Below, piece after piece: positions 53,363-62,022 of a stretch of 64,000 nucleotides of DNA (within the stretch, counting starts at the first letter, position 1; each line of letters starts with the position of its first letter). Origin of the DNA: an uncultured Acidimicrobiales bacterium (GTDB taxonomy: Bacteria > Actinomycetota > Acidimicrobiia > Acidimicrobiales > SZUA-35); assembly GCA_938002965.1 (NCBI GenBank), contig CALKZY010000032.1, forward strand, positions 1-64,000, in the 5' to 3' direction. The notes beneath the pieces are model-generated. The model was given only the letters and a program-made list of their open reading frames with translations, was not told where the DNA came from and searched no databases. Made by a program: the position numbers and the translations under genes.

Positions 53363-53793
53363 TCCTGGCCCGTTCACCTGTCTTCCAGACCGGGGTGCAG
53401 TCGGCCAGCCCGCTGGCTGTTGTCGTCGGCGTCTACCTGCTCTTTGCCGGGCACAACAATCCCGGTGGGGGATTCGCTGCTGGACTTGTCATCGGCGCTG
53501 TTGTCACCCTGCGGACCGTGGCGGGACTGCAACGTCCGGTCTACGGACCGGCCCTGATCACCGGTGGAACCTTACTGGTGGTGGCTGTAGCCGCAGCCCC
53601 TTTGCTGTGGGGTGACCCGCTGCTCGACCAGAAGGTCGTCTCATTCGACCTGCCGCTGCTCGGCACGATCAAGACCGGTTCTGCGCTGCCATTCGACGTT
53701 GCGGTGACCGCCATCGTTGTAGGGCTGGTGATCGCCCTCCTTGACGGGCTGTCCACCTCTGATTCCTTGATCCCTGATCGGAGCTCCCCGTGA
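53359..53793 (+). CDS. mnhB: Mrp/Mnh cation antiporter subunit B
   Basis: The 144-residue membrane protein has four helices and the MnhB pattern: SPVFQTGVQSASPLAVVVGV, LLFAGHNNPGGGFAAGLVIG around residue 35 and a final DVAVTAIVVGLVIALLDGL. It belongs to the core of the antiporter complex. Start and stop overlap the neighbouring genes by ATGA, the rule for the whole operon. Confidence 0.94.
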   Translation: MILARSPVFQTGVQSASPLAVVVGVYLLFAGHNNPGGGFAAGLVIGAVVTLRTVAGLQRPVYGPALITGGTLLVVAVAAAPLLWGDPLLDQKVVSFDLPLLGTIKTGSALPFDVAVTAIVVGLVIALLDGLSTSDSLIPDRSSP

Positions 53794-54158
53794 GCATTGC
53801 CCTCCTCGTGACCGTTGGCGGCCTCACCTCGGTTGGCCTCTATCTGGTGACCGCTAGGTCGTTGAGTCGGATCATCCTTGGTTTCACCCTGTTAGGTCAT
53901 GCCGCAGTTGTGGCACTAGTAACCGCCGGCGGGCCTTCCGGGCGAGCCCCCATCGTGGGAGCCGGTGATGCCCAGATCGCCAACCCTCTGCCTCAAGCCT
54001 TGGCGCTCACCGCCATCGTAATCTCCTTCGGGCTCACGTTGTTCTTGTTGGCGTTAGCCGGGCGACAACAGGAGCTGTCGGGAGACGATCTGGTCGAAGA
54101 TGATCTTGAAGATCGACGCATTGCTCGAGCCGAGCGCCAACAGGCCGGTGCGTCATGA
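53790..54158 (+). CDS. mnhC: Mrp/Mnh cation antiporter subunit C
   Basis: The 122-residue protein is the NuoK-like subunit with three helices: VGLYLVTARSLSRIILGFTL, a short loop with NPLPQALALTAIVISFGLTLF, and a charged tail (DDLVEDDLEDRRIARAE). The PLPQALALTAIVI motif is the most conserved part of the family. Start codon is GTG at 53790. Confidence 0.94.
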   Translation: MSIALLVTVGGLTSVGLYLVTARSLSRIILGFTLLGHAAVVALVTAGGPSGRAPIVGAGDAQIANPLPQALALTAIVISFGLTLFLLALAGRQQELSGDDLVEDDLEDRRIARAERQQAGAS

Positions 54159-55636
54159 GTGTTCTTGTCGCCGCCACTATTCTGGCGCCGCTGGTGTCGG
54201 CCGCGCTTGGGCTCGCCGCCCGAGGGCACACCCACGCCCGTGACGCAGCCACACTCGTCGGGCTGGGAGCCGCGGCCGCCGCCGCGTTGGCGCTGCTTTT
54301 CAGGGTGACGGTCGAGGGCACGCACGTTGTTCGAGTCGGCGGATGGCATCCCGAACTGGGGATCGTCCTGGTGGCCGACATGTTCGCCGCTCTGGTCCTG
54401 CCGGTTGCGCTCAGCATCATCTTCGTGGTCGAGCTATTTGCAATCGGTCAGCGCCGCACAGCCTGGGGAGCTAATCCGGAGCTGGCTGGCCCCCTCTTGG
54501 GAGTAATGACGGCTGGGGTGTCGCTAGCCATGCTGACTGGCGACCTCTTCACCTTATTCGTGGCCTTCGAGCTGATTCTGGTTTCCAGCTACGTGCTTCT
54601 GACCCATCAAGGTCAGAGGGCTCAGATTCGGTCCGGCATGAGTTATGTGGCCATGAATCTGTTGGCTTCAACCTTGTTCTTGTTTGGACTCGCTTTCATT
54701 TACGCCGCCACTGGCACCGTGAATTTGGCTTTGCTGACAGAGCGAATCCCTGACTTGTCCGAAGGGGTCCGTCTCGGTATCGGCACATGGTTCTTTGTGG
54801 TGTTCGGAACTAAGGCCGCAGTCTTCCCGCTGTTCTCCTGGCTTCCTGATGCCTACCCCACTGCCCCCACCACCATCACCGCGGTGTTTGCTGGTCTCCT
54901 GACCAAGATCGGCATTTACGCCATGATCCGGTTCCACACGCTGACCGGTATGGACCGTTTGGGGTCGCTGATGCTGGTCGTTGCCGGCGTCACCATGGTG
55001 GTCGGTGCCCTTGGTGCCCTGGCCCAATCCGATGTGAAACGAATCCTGTCGTTTCACATCATCAGTCAGATCGGCTACATGCTGATGGGGCTGGGGCTGT
55101 TCTCGGTAGCCGGAGCGGCCGGTGCCATCTTGTTCCTCGTTCACCACATGCCAGTCAAGACCGTGCTCTTCCTAGTTGGTGGCCTAATCGAGAACGACCA
55201 GGGAACGGGCAGCCTCGATCGTTCGGGAGGTATGGCCCGGCGGCGGCCCCTCATTGCCGCCTTATTCGCTATTCCTGCATTGAGTTTGGCCGGGCTCCCG
55301 CCGTTCTCAGGTTTCGTGGCCAAGTTCGCCGTGATCTCGGCTGGGATCGAGGCCGCCTCGACGCCGATTGTTGTCGCTGCCCTGGCTGCCGGGGCCTTGA
55401 CGCTGCTTTCGATGGCCAAGATCTGGATAGGTGTTTTCTGGGGCTCAAGCCCGGACGCCACTGAAAGCCGGGAGAATGCTCCAGGCAACCGGCGGACCAT
55501 GTTGGCGGCGACCGGACTGGCCGTGGCAGGCACGCTGACTATCTCGCTGCTGGCTGGAACTCTGTTCGATTTGAGTCTTCGGGCGGCCGAGAGTCTTCGA
55601 ACGCCCGACACCTACATCTCAGCGGTGCTGTCGTGA
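54155..55636 (+). CDS. mnhD: Mrp/Mnh cation antiporter subunit D
   Basis: The 493-residue protein is the NuoM/N-like subunit with about fourteen helices. Landmarks are TLFVAFELILVSSYVLLTHQ with the conserved Glu, FGTKAAVFPLFSWLPDAYPT around residue 215 with Lys, and SDVKRILSFHIISQIGYMLMG. These charged residues line the ion path. It works with subunit A. Overlaps subunits C and E by 4 nt each. Confidence 0.95.
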   Translation: MSVLVAATILAPLVSAALGLAARGHTHARDAATLVGLGAAAAAALALLFRVTVEGTHVVRVGGWHPELGIVLVADMFAALVLPVALSIIFVVELFAIGQRRTAWGANPELAGPLLGVMTAGVSLAMLTGDLFTLFVAFELILVSSYVLLTHQGQRAQIRSGMSYVAMNLLASTLFLFGLAFIYAATGTVNLALLTERIPDLSEGVRLGIGTWFFVVFGTKAAVFPLFSWLPDAYPTAPTTITAVFAGLLTKIGIYAMIRFHTLTGMDRLGSLMLVVAGVTMVVGALGALAQSDVKRILSFHIISQIGYMLMGLGLFSVAGAAGAILFLVHHMPVKTVLFLVGGLIENDQGTGSLDRSGGMARRRPLIAALFAIPALSLAGLPPFSGFVAKFAVISAGIEAASTPIVVAALAAGALTLLSMAKIWIGVFWGSSPDATESRENAPGNRRTMLAATGLAVAGTLTISLLAGTLFDLSLRAAESLRTPDTYISAVLS

Positions 55637-56175
55637 ACGCCGGAGCGGTTGCTCGGAGCATCGCCACGTTGCCCGCTCGGCCACGCCGAGTGGCAACAAT
55701 CGTGTCGCTGACTGCAATGTGGTGTGTCCTTTGGGGCAACGTTTCGGTGGCGAACGTCCTGTCAGGGTTAGCGGTTGCTACGACCAGCGTGGCGTTGGGA
55801 ATCGGCACTCCGGCTGAGGGTGGCGTTCGGCTATGGCCGCTCCTTCAGTTGCTGTGGTTGGTGGCCGTTGACATGGTTCGCTCAACCGTCGATGTCGCGA
55901 TAGAGATTCTTACCAAGACGGACCGCACGGATGAGTCGATCGTGGCCGCTCAGCTCCCGATGCGCAGCCGAGACCATTTCCTCCTGCTCATCGTGGCCAT
56001 CACCTTGACTCCTGGCACTGCCGTCGTCGACGGCGATCTGGACACGGGCACCCTCTACCTGCATATCCTTCACGACCGGCAACGTGCTGAAACCATTCAA
56101 CACGTCGAACGGCTGGCTGATCTCGCTAGTCGAGCGCTGCCGGTGCCGGCCACCCCTGTACCGGAGGCAACATGA
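55633..56175 (+). CDS. mnhE: Mrp/Mnh cation antiporter subunit E
   Basis: The 180-residue protein matches MnhE: an N-terminal pair of helices (MWCVLWGNVSVANVLSGLAV), a third around LLQLLWLVAVDMVRSTVDVA, and a cytoplasmic domain with SRDHFLLLIVAITLTPGTAV and LHILHDRQRAETIQHVE. The start is GTG. Its last codons overlap subunit F. Confidence 0.93.
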   Translation: MNAGAVARSIATLPARPRRVATIVSLTAMWCVLWGNVSVANVLSGLAVATTSVALGIGTPAEGGVRLWPLLQLLWLVAVDMVRSTVDVAIEILTKTDRTDESIVAAQLPMRSRDHFLLLIVAITLTPGTAVVDGDLDTGTLYLHILHDRQRAETIQHVERLADLASRALPVPATPVPEAT

Positions 56176-56477
56176 TTGCAATCGCCGCCATTTGCTGTTT
56201 CGGTCTCGCTGGGTTGTGCGGCACCTATCGACTGCTTGCCGGTCCCAGTCTGGGCGATCGAATTATGGCTCTGGATGTAGTGTTGATTTCGCTGATGGGG
56301 GCCGTCTCGGTTGACGCCGCCGGACGGCAGGACACGACCTATCTGATTCTCCTGGTCGTCATCGCCATCGTTGGGTTTACCGCCACGGTGGCGGCTAGTC
56401 GTTTCCTCGAAAATGATCGTACAGACAGCACAGTCGAAGAAGTAGATCCCAACTCGACGGCTGAGGTGGCGACATGA
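56172..56477 (+). CDS. mnhF: Mrp/Mnh cation antiporter subunit F
   Basis: The 101-residue protein has three helices and the family's RLLAGPSLGDRIMALDVV segment in the loop after helix 1, whose Asp is conserved, then LILLVVIAIVGFTATVAASR. It overlaps subunits E and G by 4 nt. Confidence 0.93.
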   Translation: MIAIAAICCFGLAGLCGTYRLLAGPSLGDRIMALDVVLISLMGAVSVDAAGRQDTTYLILLVVIAIVGFTATVAASRFLENDRTDSTVEEVDPNSTAEVAT

Positions 56478-56806
56478 GCATCGTGGCCGATGTGCTGATG
56501 CTGGCGGGCGGCCTGATAGCGATACTGGCCGGTGTTGGCCTGGTTCGTTTTTCAACGCCTTACGCTCGATTTCACGCGGCGGGCAAAGCCAGCCCGATTG
56601 CGTTCCTGGTGGCCGCGTTGGGGGCCAGCCTCACGTTTGGCCCGGGTGGTGCAGGGCTTCTACTAGTTGCTGCCGCAGCGATGACCTTGACATTGCCAGT
56701 TGGGGTTCACCTGTTGTTTCGCGCTACCTACCGAACGGGAGACAATAGCCATCTCACGATAGACGAGCTGGAGGAACCCGCATCAGCGGGTCGGACTAGG
56801 TCATAG
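56474..56806 (+). CDS. mnhG: Mrp/Mnh cation antiporter subunit G
   Basis: The 110-residue protein has three helices and the MnhG motif VGLVRFSTPYARFHAAGKAS in the first loop, followed by VGVHLLFRATYRTG near the end. It completes the seven-gene A-G operon, all joined by ATGA overlaps. The convergent regulator gene at 56840 ends 33 bp downstream; no clear hairpin lies between. Confidence 0.93.
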   Translation: MSIVADVLMLAGGLIAILAGVGLVRFSTPYARFHAAGKASPIAFLVAALGASLTFGPGGAGLLLVAAAAMTLTLPVGVHLLFRATYRTGDNSHLTIDELEEPASAGRTRS

Positions 56807-56839
56807 GTTCACGCGACCATCGGCCGGTAGCCGGGGCGT

Positions 56840-57142
56840 TCAGCTGCCGAGTACCGCAATCAATTCGTCGATGGAGTGGCTGGACTCCATCGGGTGCCGC
56901 AGAGGCAACTTACCCTCAACCCGATAGTGATTTCGCCGACCGACCTTCTCGCTGACGAGATAGCCACCGTCTATCAGCTCGTGCACTATCCGCTGTACAG
57001 CACCGATTGTGATCCCAACCTGGTCGGCCACGTCACGCTGACGGACATCGGGGTTTCGACTGATAGCGATCATCACGTGAGCGTGATTGGTGAGGAACGT
57101 CCATCCCACCCCAGCCTTCTCGGTTTGCTGCGATTTGTTCAT
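56840..57142 (-). CDS. small winged-helix regulator (second paralogue)
   Basis: The 100-residue protein has a winged-helix domain (GWTFLTNHAHVMIAISRNP, QRDVADQVGITIGAVQRIV, DGGYLVSEKVGRRNHYRVE) closely related to the protein at 49341. It is convergent with the mnh operon and ends the island. Its upstream region carries CACCTAT and TATAGCTTTT, the same elements found before mnhA, which suggests that it binds both and regulates the antiporter and itself. Effector unknown; no obvious sensor domain, so it could respond to ion strength, pH or a partner. Confidence 0.82.
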   Translation of the reverse strand: MNKSQQTEKAGVGWTFLTNHAHVMIAISRNPDVRQRDVADQVGITIGAVQRIVHELIDGGYLVSEKVGRRNHYRVEGKLPLRHPMESSHSIDELIAVLGS

Positions 57143-57162
57143 AGTTTCACCTCAGTCAATGC

Positions 57163-57184
57163 CACCTATAGAGTATAGCTTTTG
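57163..57184 (-). promoter_or_regulatory. shared operator-like motif and promoter of the second winged-helix regulator
   Basis: CACCTATA (57163-57170) and TATAGCTTTTG (57174-57184) match elements in the mnhA promoter. On the minus strand the same bases read GCTATACTCTATAGG, containing a TATACT -10-like box some 30 bp before the regulator start, so the operator would overlap its promoter. Confidence 0.45.
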
Positions 57185-57236
57185 TTTCACAACCCTCGCA
57201 TATAGGCTTTTCGAGATCACCTCAACGAACACCAAA

Positions 57237-57437
57237 ATGTCCAAACAGTACCATCACATGTCGGGTAGCTGGATCACGTTTGAGAAGCCAATCTCGGACC
57301 TCACCTTCACCGCCGACGACTCAATGCCGCTGGTACCGAACCTCCGAACCGGAGGTGACTACACACTGGTCATCTCGATTCCCGGTGGGACCGACATCGG
57401 AGACGGCATCGGCGCCGTCATCAACATCGGCCGATAG
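57237..57437 (+). CDS. possible small protein of unknown function
   Basis: A 66-residue frame (from ATG 57237) has a strand-rich C-terminal part (WITFEKPISDLTFTADDSMP, GDYTLVISIPGGTDIGDGIG) that looks like real protein, but there is no ribosome-binding site and the first residues are atypical. It could be a remnant of a larger extracytoplasmic beta domain. Otherwise the 57143-57521 interval holds only promoters. Confidence 0.3.
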   Translation: MSKQYHHMSGSWITFEKPISDLTFTADDSMPLVPNLRTGGDYTLVISIPGGTDIGDGIGAVINIGR

Positions 57438-57521
57438 GGCAACCAGCACAACCTGAGGCGACCGGTCCGGCCCAGCCATCGATCGAGTGATAGCGTCGTC
57501 AGTACACTTGTGCTGGCGATC

Positions 57522-58034
57522 ATGACCGACGACTACGATTCGACGAAGCTGGCCGGGACCGGGCGCCACCTGTCCGCTTCCGAGTTGCGGACCTGGACCC
57601 GCTTCCTCGACGCCTCCCGCCTCCTAGAGGAGATCCTGGCTCGAGACTTGGCCGAGAACCACGACATGACGCACAGCGACTACGAGGTACTAGTCCGCCT
57701 CGACGGCGCCGGCGGAAAAATGCGAATGACATCCCTAGCCGAGCAGGTCGTTTCGTCAGCGCAAAAGCTGACGCACACCGCCAACCGGCTGGAGAAGCGC
57801 AAGTGGATCGCCCGACTCCCCATTGAAGAGGACGGCCGAGGCCTGATGGCCACGCTGCTCCCCAATGGGAAGGCCAGGCTGGCCGACGCCGCCGACGACC
57901 ATGCTGAACTAATCAGGCGATTCCTGCTCAACAGCATGAGCGGGGACGAGCAGCAGGCGATGGCCGACATCATGGACCGGCTCTCCACCCACATGCGGGT
58001 CCATCGTCGCAAAGAGTCATGCCCGGATTGCTGA
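57522..58034 (+). CDS. MarR-family transcriptional regulator
   Basis: The ATG at 57522 is chosen over GTG 57510, as a TACACT -10 box at 57503-57508 would place the transcript start just after the GTG. The 170-residue protein has the MarR layout: RFLDASRLLEEILARDLAE dimer helix, MTHSDYEVLVRLDGAGGKMR, recognition helix MTSLAEQVVSSAQKLTHTAN, and wing RLPIEEDGRGLMATLLP. A Cys pair ends the chain (ESCPDC), as in some redox- or metal-responsive relatives, though placement at the tail is unusual. Target unknown; the next gene, a cyclase-ATPase, lies 252 bp on. Confidence 0.87.
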   Translation: MTDDYDSTKLAGTGRHLSASELRTWTRFLDASRLLEEILARDLAENHDMTHSDYEVLVRLDGAGGKMRMTSLAEQVVSSAQKLTHTANRLEKRKWIARLPIEEDGRGLMATLLPNGKARLADAADDHAELIRRFLLNSMSGDEQQAMADIMDRLSTHMRVHRRKESCPDC

Positions 58035-58286
58035 GGTGGTCTAGGCAAAATGACCCGGCCGGGTCGAGCCAGCCTCAGACCGACCCCACCGTCTAGACTT
58101 CGGTTCACAGATTCGACTGACCCTCAGCGCACTTGTGCTTGGTGCAAGAGGGACTGCCCGAGGTACACCATGAGTGAGCTTCGGGCTTGATCGTCGATAA
58201 GAAAACTCGATCAACCGAAGAAACATCAGTGCCCAGATGAGACCTCAGCTCCCTGGCCGCCCATGGTGGAAACCAGGGCAGCCCCG

Positions 58287-61016
58287 ATGAGCAATGTCGG
58301 CGTGAAGCCCAACGCGCCGCCGCTGCTACCAAGCGGACATATAGCCTTCCTGTTCACCGACCTTGAAGACAGTTCAGCAGCATGGGAGAAACGGCCGGAG
58401 GCTGCTCGAAAGGCGCTGCGCTACCACGACCGCACCGCCGAGCAAGTCACCAAGGACCACAACGGCATCTTGGTCAAGCACACTGGCGACGGTGTTGAAT
58501 CGGTGTTCACCGACACCTGCGACGCAGTAGCGGCAGCAATCGAGATGCAACGACGCTTCCAGCTTCCAACATGGGACGGCGTTGAGCGCATGCGGGTCCG
58601 AGTCGGCCTGCACTCAGGTGACGCCAGCCCTGATGGCCGGGACTACTACGGCGGGGTCATCAACCGGGCGGCCAGAGTGGCCGACACCGCCAACGGTGAC
58701 CAGATCGCCGTTACCGAAGCCATCGTGACCGAAGCGGAGGGAGCGATCGAAGCCGGCGTCCACTTCACCGACTGCGGTATCGCTCACCTCAAAGGTTGCG
58801 GCCAGGAGCGAATCTTCCTCGTCCATGCCGAAGGTCTCCAGGTTGACGAACGCCCGCTGCGAATACGCCGGGCCCTGGCTGGCAGCGACCTCCCTCTGGA
58901 AGCTGGCGGCCTGGTAGGCCGACAGGAGGAACAACGACGAATCGCCGACTTTCTGACCACCCGGCGGCTGGTGTCACTTATCGGCCTGGGAGGCATGGGT
59001 AAGACCCGCCTGGCGGTGTCCGTCGCCCGCGAGCATCACGGCAGCTTTGCCGACGGAGTGGTCTACTGCCCGCTCGCTCCAATTGCCGCTGATGGCACCA
59101 ACCCCAAGGCCGCCGTCACCGAGGCTCTGGCCGAAGCATTGGGAGCTCGACCTCAACCGGGCTTCGACCTTCTTGGCAGCATTGTCAACTTCGTGGAGGG
59201 TCGCCATGTCTTAGTGGTCATCGACAACTGCGAGCACGTGCAAGCAGCTGTCCGCGGCGTTGTCGAGCGGCTGTTGTCAGTGGGCGGACCGTCAGTTCTG
59301 GTGACCTCACGCGAACCTCTCGACTTGGCCGGCGAGCAGCGGGTCACTCTCGAACCACTCGACATTGAAACTGACGCAGTAGAGCTGTTGACCACCAGAG
59401 CCGTTGAGCGAGACCCAGGATTCGATGCCTCTCAACACACCGAGACCCTGCTCAAGATCTGTGAACAGCTGGACGGCATCCCGCTGGCGTTGGAGCTGGC
59501 GGCCGCACGGCTGCGGATCCTCTCACCCCACCAGCTTCTCGACGGCCTCAGCGACCGATTCAGGCTTCTCAGGTCATCGCAAAAGAGAGGCAGCGACAGC
59601 TCCCGCCGCGGCCCAAGTCCGTTGGAAGCCACAGTGGCCTGGAGTTTCGACCAGCTCGACGATGACCAGCAACAGGTGTTGGAAAGCCTCTGTGTCTTCG
59701 CCGGAGGCTTCACGCTCGAGGCCGTTTCGGCGGTGTTGGCCGTCGACGACCAAATGGACCTGCTGGACGATCTCACCGACATGGTCGAGATGTCGCTCAT
59801 TCGCAACCGGCCGGGCCAAGGACAGATCCGGTTTGTCATGTTGCAGACCATTCGCCAGTTCGGCCTGGGCCGTCTGCAACAGCGAGAAAACGATCAGCGT
59901 CAGGACCTGCCGACCGCGGTGGAACTAGTGGCAGCCCACGCCGACTACTACGCGGGAGTCGCCGTGGAGTGCGGCCGCAACCTCATGACGGCCGATGAGG
60001 CTGATGTCTGGACCCGCATCGACACCGAAGGTGACAACATTCGCGCCGCGTACGAAACATTGCTGCGGACCGACCAGCACACTGCCAAAGACATGGTCGT
60101 CGGCCTTTCCTGGTTCGCCACCCTCTCCATGCGAATGGAGCTGTTCGGTTGGGCCAACCGTCTACTCGAAAATCTTGAGCTGGGGTCGACTGCCGAGCTG
60201 TGGGCAATCAAATCCATAGGGCAGTATCTGGGTGCCGATCAAGACGCTGAGAAGTCCGCCTGTAGGAGCCTCGAACTCGACCCGACGGACCGGACCGGCC
60301 TGGCTAGAACCACTCTCGCTTCAACCGCGCTGAACAACACCTTCGATACGGAGATGTCGGATTGGTCCACGGCTGAGATGCTGACCAACCTGAATCCTGA
60401 CATGACCGAGCAGCGGGTCGTCGCCTACGCACTACGCACCTTTCATCTGTGCCTCCGGGAACCTAACCCCGAAGCCGCAGCCATGGCCCAACAGGCAATG
60501 ACCGAGGCCCAACGATCCGGCAGCGCCAGCGCCTTCACCATCGCCTACTGGGCCCGCGCCGTGGCCAACTTGCTCGTGGACGGGCCAGCCGCCGAGGAGG
60601 CGATCGAAGAGGGCCTGTCCATGGCCGAATCGTTGACCTCCAATCATCTGATCAGCCATCTGATCAACGGACTTGTGGTTTACTTCGCGTCACTCACCGG
60701 CGCTGTGCCCGACGCGGCCGCCATTGCCGCTAGCGAGATACGGGCCACTATGGACAAGCATTACCTCGTCGGCGCCAGCCATCTTTTGGGAGCGGCATCC
60801 GTCGTCCTGACCCGAGCGAAAAGAGCAGAGGACGGCGCCGCACTACTGGGGGCTATGGCCGACAATGGCCACCGACCCCGCCGGGACACACGAAGGGCGA
60901 TTCAAGCCGCGCTCGGCGAAGACACAGAAGAAGCTATGGCCGTTGGCCGAGGCTGGCCGATCAACAAAGCCGGAGTCCAGGCCGCCCAGTGGCTGGACGA
61001 GATCGCCACCTCGTAA
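58287..61016 (+). CDS. class III nucleotide cyclase fused to STAND-type ATPase
   Basis: The ATG at 58287 gives 909 residues. Residues 15-190 form a class III adenylate/guanylate cyclase domain with metal Asp residues in FLFTDLEDSS and VKHTGDGVESVF (Lys at the base-recognition site) and NRAARVAD for the transition state. Then comes an NB-ARC/STAND ATPase with Walker A SLIGLGGMGKTRLAV around residue 235, HVLVVIDNCEHV as Walker B and VTSREPLDLAGE, then a helical TPR-like C-terminus. Many actinobacterial relatives end in a LuxR DNA-binding domain, but none is seen here. It is likely a cytoplasmic signalling switch producing a cyclic nucleotide. Confidence 0.88.
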   Translation: MSNVGVKPNAPPLLPSGHIAFLFTDLEDSSAAWEKRPEAARKALRYHDRTAEQVTKDHNGILVKHTGDGVESVFTDTCDAVAAAIEMQRRFQLPTWDGVERMRVRVGLHSGDASPDGRDYYGGVINRAARVADTANGDQIAVTEAIVTEAEGAIEAGVHFTDCGIAHLKGCGQERIFLVHAEGLQVDERPLRIRRALAGSDLPLEAGGLVGRQEEQRRIADFLTTRRLVSLIGLGGMGKTRLAVSVAREHHGSFADGVVYCPLAPIAADGTNPKAAVTEALAEALGARPQPGFDLLGSIVNFVEGRHVLVVIDNCEHVQAAVRGVVERLLSVGGPSVLVTSREPLDLAGEQRVTLEPLDIETDAVELLTTRAVERDPGFDASQHTETLLKICEQLDGIPLALELAAARLRILSPHQLLDGLSDRFRLLRSSQKRGSDSSRRGPSPLEATVAWSFDQLDDDQQQVLESLCVFAGGFTLEAVSAVLAVDDQMDLLDDLTDMVEMSLIRNRPGQGQIRFVMLQTIRQFGLGRLQQRENDQRQDLPTAVELVAAHADYYAGVAVECGRNLMTADEADVWTRIDTEGDNIRAAYETLLRTDQHTAKDMVVGLSWFATLSMRMELFGWANRLLENLELGSTAELWAIKSIGQYLGADQDAEKSACRSLELDPTDRTGLARTTLASTALNNTFDTEMSDWSTAEMLTNLNPDMTEQRVVAYALRTFHLCLREPNPEAAAMAQQAMTEAQRSGSASAFTIAYWARAVANLLVDGPAAEEAIEEGLSMAESLTSNHLISHLINGLVVYFASLTGAVPDAAAIAASEIRATMDKHYLVGASHLLGAASVVLTRAKRAEDGAALLGAMADNGHRPRRDTRRAIQAALGEDTEEAMAVGRGWPINKAGVQAAQWLDEIATS

Positions 61017-61048
61017 GAGTTGTCCGCAAGAATTCGAGGGTCACAACC

Positions 61049-61975
61049 ATGATGACGACTAGCAACATCACCGCACCGGCAACACCCAGTGACTACGGCG
61101 ACTGGTCAGCCGAAGCCAAGCAGACCTGGTTGTGGGACGGCCTGGTTTCTGACTCGACCTACAAGGCAGTCGACCTTCCGGATCTGGTCGTGCCGCCGCT
61201 ATCGGAGATCCCAAACCGCGTCAAGGTTGTACTGTCGACGACGGAGCTGTCCAAGACGTTGGAGTACACCGACGACCTAATGCCGGAGGGCCGCCCGAAA
61301 GTCATTCACGAGTTCGGTTCGGCGGCGTGCATCACCATGACCATCGGCTCGAACTCGCCCTATACCGGTGTGTTGTCGCCGGGGCATCGTTCGATCGGGC
61401 TGGTCAGGATGTCGCTGGCCGCTCCACCCGGCTTGCGGAAGTCGTTCATCCCCGGTGCCGGACTGAAATTCCTGATCGATAGGCAGCCGTCGCTGGACGT
61501 CGTAGCCGTCAATCACACCAACGGGCAGGGCAGAAATCACAATCTGTTCGCCAACCCCATGTCGCATGACATCACCGATGGCCACAACGAGTTACGGCTG
61601 CCGCAACGGCTTATGGCCACCCTGTTTCGGCGGGTTTCACCCGAAACTCGACGGCTGCGGATCGATCACCTATCGCTGTGGGACAGCGCCGGTCAACGCC
61701 ACCCCCGTCCGATCAGTCCGCGACGCCTTGTGCTTCGTCCCAGGGTGGAGGCAGCACGCTTCTTCCGTCGACATCCAGGCGAGGACTTTCGTTTCACCCT
61801 CCGGCGGCTGCCCGATGATTCGCCTCTATTCGATGTCGTCGCTGAAGACAACCAGTTCGCTGAGCCGACCCCTATCGGGTCGATCTCATGCGCATCTCCG
61901 TTCATGGCCTCCGCTGGTGGCGATCGCCTCTTCTTCCGCCATTGGATTGGCGAACCCGAAGCCACCGTTCGCTAG
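61049..61975 (+). CDS. unassigned protein, possible catalase-like heme protein
   Basis: The ATG at 61049 follows GAGGGTCACAACC. The 308-residue protein has a segment RPKVIHEFGSAACITMTIG and later HRSIGLVRMSLA that recall the distal-His and following strand region of catalase-like folds, and then RNHNLFANPMSHDI. However, the proximal heme Tyr motif (RxxxY) of catalases was not found, so heme binding is unproven. It lies 47 bp from the convergent lipoxygenase-family gene; catalase-related proteins and lipoxygenases are fused or paired in corals and some cyanobacteria, which is the main reason for the suggestion. Confidence 0.45.
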   Translation: MMTTSNITAPATPSDYGDWSAEAKQTWLWDGLVSDSTYKAVDLPDLVVPPLSEIPNRVKVVLSTTELSKTLEYTDDLMPEGRPKVIHEFGSAACITMTIGSNSPYTGVLSPGHRSIGLVRMSLAAPPGLRKSFIPGAGLKFLIDRQPSLDVVAVNHTNGQGRNHNLFANPMSHDITDGHNELRLPQRLMATLFRRVSPETRRLRIDHLSLWDSAGQRHPRPISPRRLVLRPRVEAARFFRRHPGEDFRFTLRRLPDDSPLFDVVAEDNQFAEPTPIGSISCASPFMASAGGDRLFFRHWIGEPEATVR

Positions 61976-62022
61976 CCCTAGTAGTAGTAGCTCTAGAAGT
62001 AGTAGTGGAGTCGCCACACCGG

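Noticed and set aside
61976..62022. GTA-rich simple repeat between the convergent genes as a regulatory or mobile element
   Set aside because: It is a short imperfect trinucleotide tract with no stem or boundary repeats.
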